From an uncultured Ruminococcus sp. (GTDB taxonomy: Bacteria; Bacillota; Clostridia; Oscillospirales; Ruminococcaceae), in contig UQKC01000025.1 in assembly GCA_900541495.1 (NCBI GenBank), forward strand, positions 1 through 32,934: a DNA stretch of 32,934 nt. Reading direction: 5' to 3'. A program made the position numbers and the translations under genes. The notes below the pieces were generated by a model. That model did no database searches. It was not told the origin of the DNA and was given only the letters and a program-made list of their open reading frames with translations. Positions 15,907 to 23,827 of the stretch are shown one piece after another (position 1 is the stretch's first letter; every line of letters starts with the position of its first letter).

Positions 15907-16893
15907 TTATTGATTATAGATGAAGCTGTAATCGGGTTCTTTTGCTTCGTAATTTACAGATGCGAGCGTTGTATCGACCTCTGCCGATTCACCGTCGCGG
16001 ACACGTCTTCCGATGACAACGAAACGGGACGGTTCAAACTCGTTCGAGCAGGTGGAGAGGGTGAGGAACTTATCGTTCTCGTCAAAGTCAACGCCTGTAT
16101 TTATCGCTGTACGTTCGAGGATATTTTCCTTGAACGAATCGAATGGGCGGTTCTTGGCGAAGTTTATGTAGTTATGGTAGTCGAAGATGATACCGTCACG
16201 GGTGTGTCTTGGCTCGACTTCGATAACAAAAGCAGCAATAATTTTATAGGTGTACTCTTCATAGAGGTTGGAGAACTCAAAGGTCGGGTGGTTGACATAG
16301 AAGTCGAAGCCCTTTGTGCTGCCCGAGGACGGCTTGACCTTATAATAATTGAGCGTACCGAACATTGTGCCGTCGCGCTGGTTGTGACCGTAGAGGATAA
16401 TGTTCTTGCTCTGGTTGTCGTCATAATCATTGACATTGCAGCGGTAATCGGCGAAGATCGTTCCCGGCTGAGCTTTCTGACCGTAGAAATTGCGGTCGAG
16501 GTAGTCACTGTTGTTTTCCGTCTGGACAACAACGTTGTCGATGTATGTACCGCCGACCTTTATCCAGCCTGCTGTATCGGGATTTTCGTCAACAAACGAT
16601 TTCATACTGTCGAGCAGTACGAGCGGAGGGGGAGCAGTTGTAACTGTGGTTTCCTCTTCGGTTACTGTGGTGACGGGCGGAGCGGTTTCTGAGGTTATAA
16701 CTGTTGTATGCTGGCTTGCAAGTTCATCGTTGAGCTTCTTGTTGCGCTGCTCGCCTATGACAAGGCATATAAGAATGATAACTGTCACAACAAGCACGGC
16801 TGCGGCGATGATAGTGACGATCTTTGAAGCCTTTACCTTTGGCGAATCGTCTTTCTGCGGTATGAATCTATCGGAAAAGCTTTTATTTGACAT
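15907..16893 (-). CDS. srtB: class B sortase, second of four
   Basis: 328 residues. It starts SFSDRFIPQKDD (juxtamembrane motif shared with its paralogues), then a membrane helix (about 24-46), a Thr/Pro-rich stalk (62-92, repeated TTV) and a sortase B domain. Catalytic residues are His170 in LYGHNQRDGTMFG, Cys282 in LTLSTCSNEF and Arg290 in PSRFVVIGRR. GAGG lies 9 nt before the ATG. It is separated from the first sortase by 92 nt that contain a 17-bp tandem repeat, and from the third by 14 nt. The 43 nt encoding the Cys-to-Arg segment are identical to those in the first sortase gene, a sign of recent duplication or gene conversion. Confidence 0.93.
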   Translation of the reverse strand: MSNKSFSDRFIPQKDDSPKVKASKIVTIIAAAVLVVTVIILICLVIGEQRNKKLNDELASQHTTVITSETAPPVTTVTEEETTVTTAPPPLVLLDSMKSFVDENPDTAGWIKVGGTYIDNVVVQTENNSDYLDRNFYGQKAQPGTIFADYRCNVNDYDDNQSKNIILYGHNQRDGTMFGTLNYYKVKPSSGSTKGFDFYVNHPTFEFSNLYEEYTYKIIAAFVIEVEPRHTRDGIIFDYHNYINFAKNRPFDSFKENILERTAINTGVDFDENDKFLTLSTCSNEFEPSRFVVIGRRVRDGESAEVDTTLASVNYEAKEPDYSFIYNQ

Positions 16894-16933
16894 CTATTTT
16901 TACCTCGTGTAAAAATTTTTTGTAAGGAAATAT

Positions 16934-17001
16934 TTTATCTGTGATAGAAATTTATCTATGATAAAAATTTATCTATGATAAAAATCTATCTATGATAGAT
17001 A
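16934..17001. repeat. four tandem 17-bp repeats, each with an internal dyad
   Basis: Four consecutive 17-nt units (16934-16950, 16951-16967, 16968-16984, 16985-17001). The two central units are identical and the outer two differ by 2-4 bases. Each contains TTTATC-TAT-GATAAA, a 6-bp inverted repeat around TAT. The fourth unit is the coding end (Ile-Tyr-His-Arg-stop) of the first sortase gene. The array may have arisen by repeated duplication of that gene end, or may be operator-like sites in the intergenic gap before the second sortase. Confidence 0.85.
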
Positions 17002-17948
17002 ACGTTCCAGTCGGGTTCTTTTGCGCTCTTGTTCGTATAAGCCTGAGAAGTATCGACGGACGGGTCTTCGCCTTTGCGTGTGCGTCTTGCGATGACAACG
17101 AAACGGGACGGTTCAAACTCGTTCGAGCAGGTCGAGAGTGTGAGGAACGAATCGCCGTATTCAACGTCAACGCCTGTGACTATCTGCGAGCGAAGCTCAA
17201 CGTTTTCGATGAAGTCCTGATACTGAGCTTTATTCTCGAAGTTTATGTAATTATGGTAATCGAACACAACGCCGTCGGCGGTCTGCCATGTTTCAACGGG
17301 AGTTACGAAGCAGGCGATTATTTTATACACATCGGTGCTGTAATTCGAGCTGAAAGTTACGGTCGGGTGCGATTTATAGAAATCGAGGTCGTGCTTATAT
17401 TTTGCAAGGTCGCCGAACATAGTCTTGTCCTTTTGGTTATGACCGTAGAGGACGAGGTTGTCCGAGCGTTCACGCGCATTGAGCGTTGCACGGCGGTCGA
17501 GGAAGATAGTTCCTGCCTTGTTCTTGCTGCCGTCAAATGCACGTTTGAGGTAGTATGTATTGCCGTCACTGCTCTTTTTCTGGACAACGGGGAGGGCGAT
17601 ATTGGTATCGTCTATCTGCACCCAGCCGACGGTATCTTCGTTTATTGCGAGGAGCTGTTTTGCACTTGGGAGAAGCTCGCCGCCGTTATCGCCTATGGAG
17701 ATATGCGAGATGATAAGGTCTTTGAGGTTTCCGTTGAGTATTTTTGTGCTGACCGACTGCCAAAGCTCGCTTCCGAGTATAAAGATACAGCCGATGAGTA
17801 TCACAAGGCAGAGCTGTGTGAATATCTTGCTGACGACTTCCTTTGCGCCGTCACCTCTCTGAATGAGCAGCCAGTGGCCGCAGCGTTCCTTGCGTTTTTG
17901 CTTCTGTGCTTTTTTATAGGCTTTTTTAGCCTCACGGGATAATGCCAT
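16986..17948 (-). CDS. srtB: class B sortase, first gene of the four-sortase operon
   Basis: 320 residues. A very basic cytoplasmic start (Lys/Arg-rich, 1-24) and the juxtamembrane LLIQRGDGAKE lead into one membrane helix (about 43-60), then a short stalk and the sortase B domain. Catalytic residues are His170 in LYGHNQKDKTMFG, Cys274 in LTLSTCSNEF and Arg282 in PSRFVVIARR. The C-terminus KEPDWNVIYHR matches KEPDYSFIYNQ of the second sortase. It is transcribed from a consensus promoter at 17992-18020; AGGAA lies about 10 nt before the ATG. Its function should be covalent surface-protein anchoring or pilin-type linkage; the cognate signal is unknown. Confidence 0.93.
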   Translation of the reverse strand: MALSREAKKAYKKAQKQKRKERCGHWLLIQRGDGAKEVVSKIFTQLCLVILIGCIFILGSELWQSVSTKILNGNLKDLIISHISIGDNGGELLPSAKQLLAINEDTVGWVQIDDTNIALPVVQKKSSDGNTYYLKRAFDGSKNKAGTIFLDRRATLNARERSDNLVLYGHNQKDKTMFGDLAKYKHDLDFYKSHPTVTFSSNYSTDVYKIIACFVTPVETWQTADGVVFDYHNYINFENKAQYQDFIENVELRSQIVTGVDVEYGDSFLTLSTCSNEFEPSRFVVIARRTRKGEDPSVDTSQAYTNKSAKEPDWNVIYHR

Positions 17949-17991
17949 TTATTTATCAATTCCTGATCTTTCTATATTTATTAGTAGTATA

Positions 17992-18020
17992 ATTATACAG
18001 CAAACGGGTCAAAAAGTCAA
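17992..18020 (-). promoter_or_regulatory. promoter of the sortase-spoIID-pdp operon
   Basis: On the minus strand TTGACT (18020-18015), 17-nt spacer, TATAAT (17997-17992). The predicted start is near 17985, about 37 nt before the first sortase ATG. It is the only strong promoter seen ahead of the six-gene minus-strand run. Confidence 0.8.
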
Positions 18021-18141
18021 GGAGATGCGCTTGTTTTGTAGCATTTGACAAATAAACTTTCAGATAAATTACACATAGGCAAAAGATTTTTTTGCGTAAG
18101 GGCACATTTCAGAATATTTATGCAAAAATATACTCTCTGTA

Positions 18142-18170
18142 TTGACAAAAAGGCAAAAATATTGTATAAT
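18142..18170 (+). promoter_or_regulatory. promoter of nrdR
   Basis: TTGACA (18142-18147), 17-nt spacer, TATAAT (18165-18170), all consensus. It is divergent from the sortase-operon promoter, about 120 bp apart. I see no obvious NrdR box pair overlapping it. Confidence 0.85.
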
Positions 18171-18218
18171 AAAATCACGGTTTTATAACATAAGTTTATG
18201 TTAAATGGAGGATAAGAT

Positions 18219-18674
18219 ATGCGTTGTCCGTTCTGCGGTTTTGAAGATACAAAGGTCATTGATTCCCGTCCTGCCGACGGTCAGAAACGCCGCCGCAGGG
18301 AATGTACAAGCTGCGGAAGAAGATTCACGACTTACGAATCGGTCGAAGTTCCCGTTCTGCTTGTCACGAAAAAGGACAACACGGCGGAGCTTTTCAACCG
18401 AAACAAGCTTATTGCGGGAATTTCTACTGCTGTAAAGAAGCGTCCCGTTTCCGCGGAGGATATCAACCGCATAGTTGAGGAGATCGAAAGCTACTATGCG
18501 AACAAAATGGTGACGCAGGTCACAAGCTCGGAGATAGGCGACAGGGTTCTTGCGGCTCTGCGCGAGATAGATGAAGTAGCATATGTTCGCTTTGCGTCCG
18601 TTTACAAGGATTTCGATGATGTTGACAGTTTTATTGACATCATTTCGGAGCTTAGGGACGGGGAGAAGAAGTGA
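18219..18674 (+). CDS. nrdR: transcriptional repressor NrdR
   Basis: 151 residues, full family length. It is a nucleotide-sensing repressor of ribonucleotide reductase genes. The N-terminal zinc ribbon has Cys3-x2-Cys6 and Cys29-x2-Cys32 (MRCPFC / ECTSCG) followed by the basic DNA-contacting stretch RRRR and RRFTTYE. The ATP-cone domain spans about 46-136 (VTKKDNTAELFNRNKL, ending VAYVRFASVYKDF). GGAGG lies ahead of the ATG. It is monocistronic between promoter 18142 and terminator 18679. No nrd genes are in the window, so its targets lie elsewhere. Confidence 0.97.
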   Translation: MRCPFCGFEDTKVIDSRPADGQKRRRRECTSCGRRFTTYESVEVPVLLVTKKDNTAELFNRNKLIAGISTAVKKRPVSAEDINRIVEEIESYYANKMVTQVTSSEIGDRVLAALREIDEVAYVRFASVYKDFDDVDSFIDIISELRDGEKK

Positions 18675-18678
18675 TTAT

Positions 18679-18717
18679 TGCCCGACAGGTCATTCGTTGG
18701 TCTGCCGGGCATTTTTA
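18679..18717 (+). terminator. Rho-independent terminator of nrdR
   Basis: TGCCCG (18679-18684) pairs with CGGGCA (18706-18711) and, past one mismatch, CAG (18686-18688) with CTG (18702-18704). TTTTTATT follows the stem. Confidence 0.8.
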
Positions 18718-18778
18718 TTAGGAAAATTCGGCTTTTGCAGCCATTTATGAACACTTTTATTCAAAAATATAGCCAATA

Positions 18779-18949
18779 TGCATATTTTATACATTTGCAA
18801 TTGCATAAAATCGAATAATATACAAAAAATAATGCATAAAAATAAAAAATCAAGAAAAATATGCAAAAACTCTTGACAAAAGCAGGAATAGGTGTATAAT
18901 AAAACTTGTACGACAGAGATCGTTAAAAATCTATGTATGCAAATACATA
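18779..18949 (+). promoter_or_regulatory. candidate ArgR/AhrC operator sites around the argG promoter
   Basis: Two dyads resemble the TGnAT-(4)-ATnCA arginine box: TGCATATTTTATACA (18779-18793, one base longer in the centre) and TGTATGCAAATACA inside the perfect palindrome TATGTAT-GCAA-ATACATA (18932-18949). Between them TGCAT/TGCAA half-sites recur in a very AT-rich stretch. They flank the -35/-10 at 18873-18900, as expected for arginine repression. The evidence is pattern only; no argR gene is in the window. Confidence 0.4.
18873..18900 (+). promoter_or_regulatory. promoter of argG
   Basis: TTGACA (18873-18878), 16-nt spacer, TATAAT (18895-18900). The leader to the argG ATG is about 60 nt and contains a palindrome at 18932-18949. 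Confidence 0.85.
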
Positions 18950-18967
18950 TTTATGGAGGAAAATAAA

Positions 18968-20197
18968 ATGGCTAAGGAAATTAAAAAGGTTGTTCTGGCT
19001 TACTCGGGCGGACTTGATACTTCTATCATCATTCCGTGGTTAAAAGAAAACTACAATAACTGCGAAGTTATCGCTGTTTCGGGCAACGTTGGTCAGGGTA
19101 CTGAGCTTGACGGACTTGAAGAAAAGGCTATCAAGACAGGTGCTTCCAAGCTTTACATTGAAGACCTTACAGAAGAATTCATCACTGATTATGTATATCC
19201 TACCGTTCAGGCAGGCGCTGTTTACGAGGGCAAGTATATGCTCGGTACTTCTTTTGCACGTCCTATCATCGCAAAGAGAATCGCTGAGATCGCTATCAAG
19301 GAAGGCGCTGACGCTATCTGCCACGGCTGCACAGGCAAGGGCAACGATCAGGTACGTTTTGAGCTTGCTATCAAGGCATTCGCTCCCGAGATGCAGATCA
19401 TCGCTCCTTGGAGAATCTGGGATATCAAGAGCCGTGACGAAGAGATCGATTATGCAGAGGCTCACAACATTCCTCTTAAGATAAACAGAGAAACAAACTA
19501 CTCCAAGGACAAGAACATCTGGCATCTTTCCCACGAAGGTCTTGACCTTGAAGATCCTGCAAATGAGCCGCAGTACGAAAAGCCCGGCTTCCTTGAAATG
19601 GGTGTATCTCCTATTCAGGCACCTGACAAGCCGACTTATGTTACTATCCACTTTGAAAAGGGTATCCCAACAGCTGTTGACGGCAAGACAATGAACGGCA
19701 CAGAGCTTGTAACTGCTCTTAACAAGCTTGGCGGCGAGAACGGCATCGGTCTTGTTGACCTCGTTGAGAACCGTCTTGTTGGTATGAAGTCCAGAGGCGT
19801 ATACGAAACACCGGGCGGAGCTATTCTTTACCACGCTCACGATGTTCTTGAAACCATTACACTTGACAAGGCTACACAGCGTATGAAGCAGAAGCTTGCT
19901 ATCGACTTTGCAGACCTCGTTTACAACGGTCAGTGGTTCACACCTGTTCGTGAAGCCCTTTCCGCTTTTGTTACAAAGACACAGGAAACTGTTACGGGCG
20001 ATGTTAAGCTCAAGCTTTACAAGGGCAACATCATCAACGCAGGCGTTACATCTCCTTACACTCTTTATGATGAAGAAGTTGCAACATTTGATGAAGACCA
20101 TGTTTATAATCAGGCTGATTCCGCAGGATTCATCAACCTTTACGGACTTCCGATCAAGGTTAGAGCTATGCTTGAAAAGAAGAGAAATAACAAGTAA
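18968..20197 (+). CDS. argG: argininosuccinate synthase
   Basis: Joins citrulline and aspartate with ATP hydrolysis to AMP, the penultimate step of arginine synthesis. 409 residues, normal length. The N-terminal ATP pyrophosphatase loop AYSGGLDTS lies at 11-19; GCTGKGNDQVRFELA and the YSKDKNIWHLSHEG stretch are diagnostic of the family. The ATG at 18968 is chosen because GGAGG lies 9-13 nt upstream; an in-frame ATG at 18953 overlaps that ribosome binding site and would add five residues not seen in the family. It has its own promoter and is followed by a terminator-like hairpin, so it is probably transcribed separately from argH. Confidence 0.98.
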   Translation: MAKEIKKVVLAYSGGLDTSIIIPWLKENYNNCEVIAVSGNVGQGTELDGLEEKAIKTGASKLYIEDLTEEFITDYVYPTVQAGAVYEGKYMLGTSFARPIIAKRIAEIAIKEGADAICHGCTGKGNDQVRFELAIKAFAPEMQIIAPWRIWDIKSRDEEIDYAEAHNIPLKINRETNYSKDKNIWHLSHEGLDLEDPANEPQYEKPGFLEMGVSPIQAPDKPTYVTIHFEKGIPTAVDGKTMNGTELVTALNKLGGENGIGLVDLVENRLVGMKSRGVYETPGGAILYHAHDVLETITLDKATQRMKQKLAIDFADLVYNGQWFTPVREALSAFVTKTQETVTGDVKLKLYKGNIINAGVTSPYTLYDEEVATFDEDHVYNQADSAGFINLYGLPIKVRAMLEKKRNNK

Positions 20198-20215
20198 GTT
20201 CATTTAAAAAAATAT

Positions 20216-20247
20216 AAGGGCGGACAGCTATCCGCCCTTGTGTTGTT
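20216..20247 (+). terminator. terminator-like hairpin after argG
   Basis: AAGGGCGGA (20216-20224) pairs with TCCGCCCTT (20231-20239) around a 6-nt loop. The downstream run GTGTTGTTT is only moderately T-rich, so read-through into the lipoprotein gene is possible. Confidence 0.7.
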
Positions 20248-20309
20248 TCTGCGAAAACGTATATTTTACATTCAATTGCGAAAAATACTGTTGAAATGTC
20301 AGGGACAAC

Positions 20310-20387
20310 ACCGCACGGCACTTGCTTTTATCAGGTTTTGTGCGGTATTGCCTCGGAAGTGTTTGCGGCGGAGCTTTTGCGACCGCC
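20310..20387 (+). other. two dyads in the leader of the lipoprotein gene
   Basis: ACCGCAC (20310-20316) pairs with GTGCGGT (20340-20346) across a 23-nt loop. Downstream GGCGG (20367-20371) pairs with CCGCC (20383-20387), followed by TTTAGGGAG, the ribosome binding site of the next gene. No clear promoter is seen in 20240-20400. The dyads could be a structured leader or processing sites; the support is weak. Confidence 0.3.
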
Positions 20388-20404
20388 TTTAGGGAGATAA
20401 TTTG

Positions 20405-20950
20405 ATGAAGATGAGAAAAATACTGGTAGGAGTTGTTTTTGCGGCTGTAATGATGTTTACGGCTTGCTCAAACGGTGACACGCAGATGAGTGAAGAGGAC
20501 GCTGCACTTCAGCAGAAGCTTATTGGAGTTTGGCTTTACCCCGATTCGGCTGTATATGATGAAGACGGCGATCTGACCTCTTTTTCGACATATCAGTTCA
20601 CGGACAGTGTATTGAAGCGTCATGACGTTGAGAACGAGCAGATAACGTCTTATTTGCTTGATAAATACACGATAAAAGACGGAAAATTCGTTGTTCAGGC
20701 TGACGGACAGAAGCAGTATGCACTGATAAATATCGAAGAGATCGACGGAAAAGATCATCTTTTCTGGGATATTGATACGAAAACTATGGAATTCACCAGA
20801 ATGACGGATGAAGAGATCGAAGAATACGGAATTCCGTCCGATAAAACTCTTGACAGCGAAGCCGAGCTTCTTGGCATTGAAACAACGAAGGCGGATAACA
20901 CGGTTGAAACGGAAGCGGCAGCGGAAACTTCGGCTGCTTCGGAAGAATAA
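20405..20950 (+). CDS. predicted lipoprotein of unknown function
   Basis: 181 residues. The signal peptide MKMRKILVG...FTAC has a lipobox-like FTAC with Cys21 as the likely lipidated residue, so the protein should sit on the outer face of the membrane. The mature part looks like a small beta-rich domain (LIGVWLYPDS, YQFTDS, YTIKDGKFVV, FTRMTD), reminiscent of lipocalin-like stability domains in Firmicute lipoproteins. An acidic Thr/Glu/Ala tail follows (about 150-181). AGGGAG lies 8 nt before the ATG at 20405. It lies 26 nt ahead of argH and is probably co-transcribed with it, though no arginine role is evident. Confidence 0.75.
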   Translation: MKMRKILVGVVFAAVMMFTACSNGDTQMSEEDAALQQKLIGVWLYPDSAVYDEDGDLTSFSTYQFTDSVLKRHDVENEQITSYLLDKYTIKDGKFVVQADGQKQYALINIEEIDGKDHLFWDIDTKTMEFTRMTDEEIEEYGIPSDKTLDSEAELLGIETTKADNTVETEAAAETSAASEE

Positions 20951-20976
20951 ATAAAAGGATAAGGAGCTTCATAATC

Positions 20977-22353
20977 ATGAACAGCAAAATGTGGGCGGGA
21001 CGTTCCTCAAAGGAAGTTGATTCACGCGTAAATGATTTCAATTCATCGATAAAATTCGATTCGAGAATGTACAGACAGGACATAAAGGGTTCAATGGCAC
21101 ACGCTGAGATGCTCGGCGACTGCGGAATCATCGAAAAGTCCGAGAGCGAAAAGATAATCGAAGGTCTTAAAGGCATACTTGCGGATATTGATGACGGCAA
21201 GCTGCTTTTCGACCCGAATGCGGAAGATATCCATATGTTTGTTGAGTCCGAGCTGACAAAGCGTCTTGGCGACACGGGCAAGCGTCTTCACACGGCACGA
21301 AGCAGAAACGATCAGGTTGCGCTTGACATCAGAATGTATCTCAAAGATGAAGTCAACGAGATAATCCCGATGATAAGAGAGCTTATCGGTGTTCTCTGCG
21401 ACATTGCGGAGAAGAATCTTGACACTATTATGCCCGGTTACACGCATTTACAGCGCGCTCAGCCTATCACATTTGCACATCATATTATGGCTTATGCGCA
21501 GATGCTTATCCGTGACATCGGCAGATTTGAGGATACATACAAGCGTATGGACAGAATGCCGCTCGGAAGCGGTGCGCTTGCTGCGACGACTTATCCGATA
21601 AACAGAAAGCAGGTTTGCAAACTGCTCGGGTTTGAGGACATAACGATGAACTCTTTGGACGGTGTTTCGGACAGGGATTTCTGCGTTGAGATGTGTTCGG
21701 CGATATCGATACTGATGATGCATCTTTCGCGTTTCTCCGAAGAGATAATCCTTTGGAGCTCGTGGGAATTCAAGTTCATTGAGCTTGATGATGCTTACGC
21801 TACGGGTTCGTCGATAATGCCGCAGAAGAAAAACCCCGATGTTACAGAGCTTATCCGAGGCAAGACGGGCAGAGTTTACGGCGATCTCAACACGCTTCTC
21901 GTTATGTTAAAGGGAACTCCGCTTGCATACAACAAGGATATGCAGGAGGACAAGGAAGCTATTTTCGATGCTATCGACACGGTAAAGCTTTGCCTTACGA
22001 CATTTATCCCGATGCTTTCGACAATGGAGCTTTACAAGGAAAATATGAGAAATGCTGCGGCGAGAGGCTTCATCAATGCGACCGACTGTGCGGACTATCT
22101 TGTTAAAAAGGGACTTCCGTTCAGAGATGCATACAAGATCACGGGAACGCTCGTTGCTTACTGCATAAAGAATCAGACGGTGCTTGAAAATCTTTCGATC
22201 GAAGAGTTCCGTGAGCTTTCGCCCGTATTCGATGATGATGTTTACGAGGCTATAAAGCTTGAAACCTGCGTAAATATGAGAAAGGCTGACGGAGGTCCTG
22301 CTCCCGAGGCTGTTAAGAAGCAGATAGAATTTGCAAGAAAATACACGAAATAA
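20977..22353 (+). CDS. argH: argininosuccinate lyase
   Basis: Cleaves argininosuccinate to arginine and fumarate, the final step of the pathway. 458 residues, normal length, fumarase/aspartase superfamily. Visible are KMWAGRSSKEVD at the start, HTARSRNDQVALD, the PGYTHLQRAQPITF region with the catalytic His, and the signature GSSIMPQKKNPD starting at Gly277, whose serines form the catalytic loop. AAGGAG precedes the ATG. argC follows after 34 nt, so argH and argC are very likely one transcript. Confidence 0.98.
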   Translation: MNSKMWAGRSSKEVDSRVNDFNSSIKFDSRMYRQDIKGSMAHAEMLGDCGIIEKSESEKIIEGLKGILADIDDGKLLFDPNAEDIHMFVESELTKRLGDTGKRLHTARSRNDQVALDIRMYLKDEVNEIIPMIRELIGVLCDIAEKNLDTIMPGYTHLQRAQPITFAHHIMAYAQMLIRDIGRFEDTYKRMDRMPLGSGALAATTYPINRKQVCKLLGFEDITMNSLDGVSDRDFCVEMCSAISILMMHLSRFSEEIILWSSWEFKFIELDDAYATGSSIMPQKKNPDVTELIRGKTGRVYGDLNTLLVMLKGTPLAYNKDMQEDKEAIFDAIDTVKLCLTTFIPMLSTMELYKENMRNAAARGFINATDCADYLVKKGLPFRDAYKITGTLVAYCIKNQTVLENLSIEEFRELSPVFDDDVYEAIKLETCVNMRKADGGPAPEAVKKQIEFARKYTK

Positions 22354-22387
22354 GGTCGGCGTTTTTACGCCCAAGAGGGAGAAAGTT

Positions 22388-23366
<979 letters not shown>

Positions 23367-23384
23367 ATTTGACAGATATTTATT

Positions 23385-23735
23385 ATGAAAGATAATGTAA
23401 TTGTTAATAAGAGCAAGACTTTTGCGCTTCGCATTGTAAAAATGTATAAATATCTGACGATCGAGAAAAAAGAATTCGTCCTTTCAAAACAGGTTTTGCG
23501 AAGCGGAACGAGCATTGGTGCAAATGTCAGAGAGGCAATTCGTGGACAAAGTTCCGCTGACTTTTACTCAAAGCTTAACATTGCGCTTAAAGAGGCGAGT
23601 GAAACCGAATACTGGCTTGAACTGCTCGGTGAGAGTGGGTATATTGAAAAAAGTCATTTTGACGATATTTATTCGGATTGTCAGGAAATAATCAGTATTT
23701 TGGTTGCAATAACGAGAAATCAGAAATCAAGTTGA
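23385..23735 (+). CDS. four-helix-bundle protein of the 23S rRNA intervening-sequence (IVP) family
   Basis: 116 residues, all-helical, matching the four-helix-bundle/S23 family: FALRIVKMYKYL, the hallmark LRSGTSIGANVREA, QSSADFYSKLNIALKEASETEYWLELL, then a last helix DIYSDCQEIISILVAI. Relatives are encoded inside intervening sequences of 23S rRNA, and a related fold (Avd) accompanies diversity-generating retroelements; biochemical function is unproven. No Shine-Dalgarno sequence is seen before the ATG at 23385, but this start gives the full family length. The gene is enclosed by perfect 32-bp inverted repeats and interrupts the arginine cluster between argC and argJ. No reverse transcriptase or template repeat is present. 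Confidence 0.92.
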   Translation: MKDNVIVNKSKTFALRIVKMYKYLTIEKKEFVLSKQVLRSGTSIGANVREAIRGQSSADFYSKLNIALKEASETEYWLELLGESGYIEKSHFDDIYSDCQEIISILVAITRNQKSS

Positions 23736-23778
23736 TTTAAAAGCTCTGTTCAGAACGGAAAAGGGCAGTTCGGAGAAT

Positions 23779-23810
<32 letters not shown>

Positions 23811-23827
23811 GAGCAGGAGGTTTGTTT

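Noticed and set aside
18953..18967. Upstream ATG for argG (five extra residues)
   Set aside because: The ATG overlaps the GGAGG that serves the ATG at 18968; family members start with the AYSGGLDTS loop about 10 residues from the N-terminus.
19040..20203. 387-codon open frame on the minus strand opposite argG
   Set aside because: Antisense of a highly conserved gene; the composition is a by-product of argG codon use.
23369..23396. TTGACA-16-GATAAT promoter inside the four-helix-bundle cassette
   Set aside because: The -10 would lie downstream of the gene's ATG, so transcripts would miss the start of a full-length family member.
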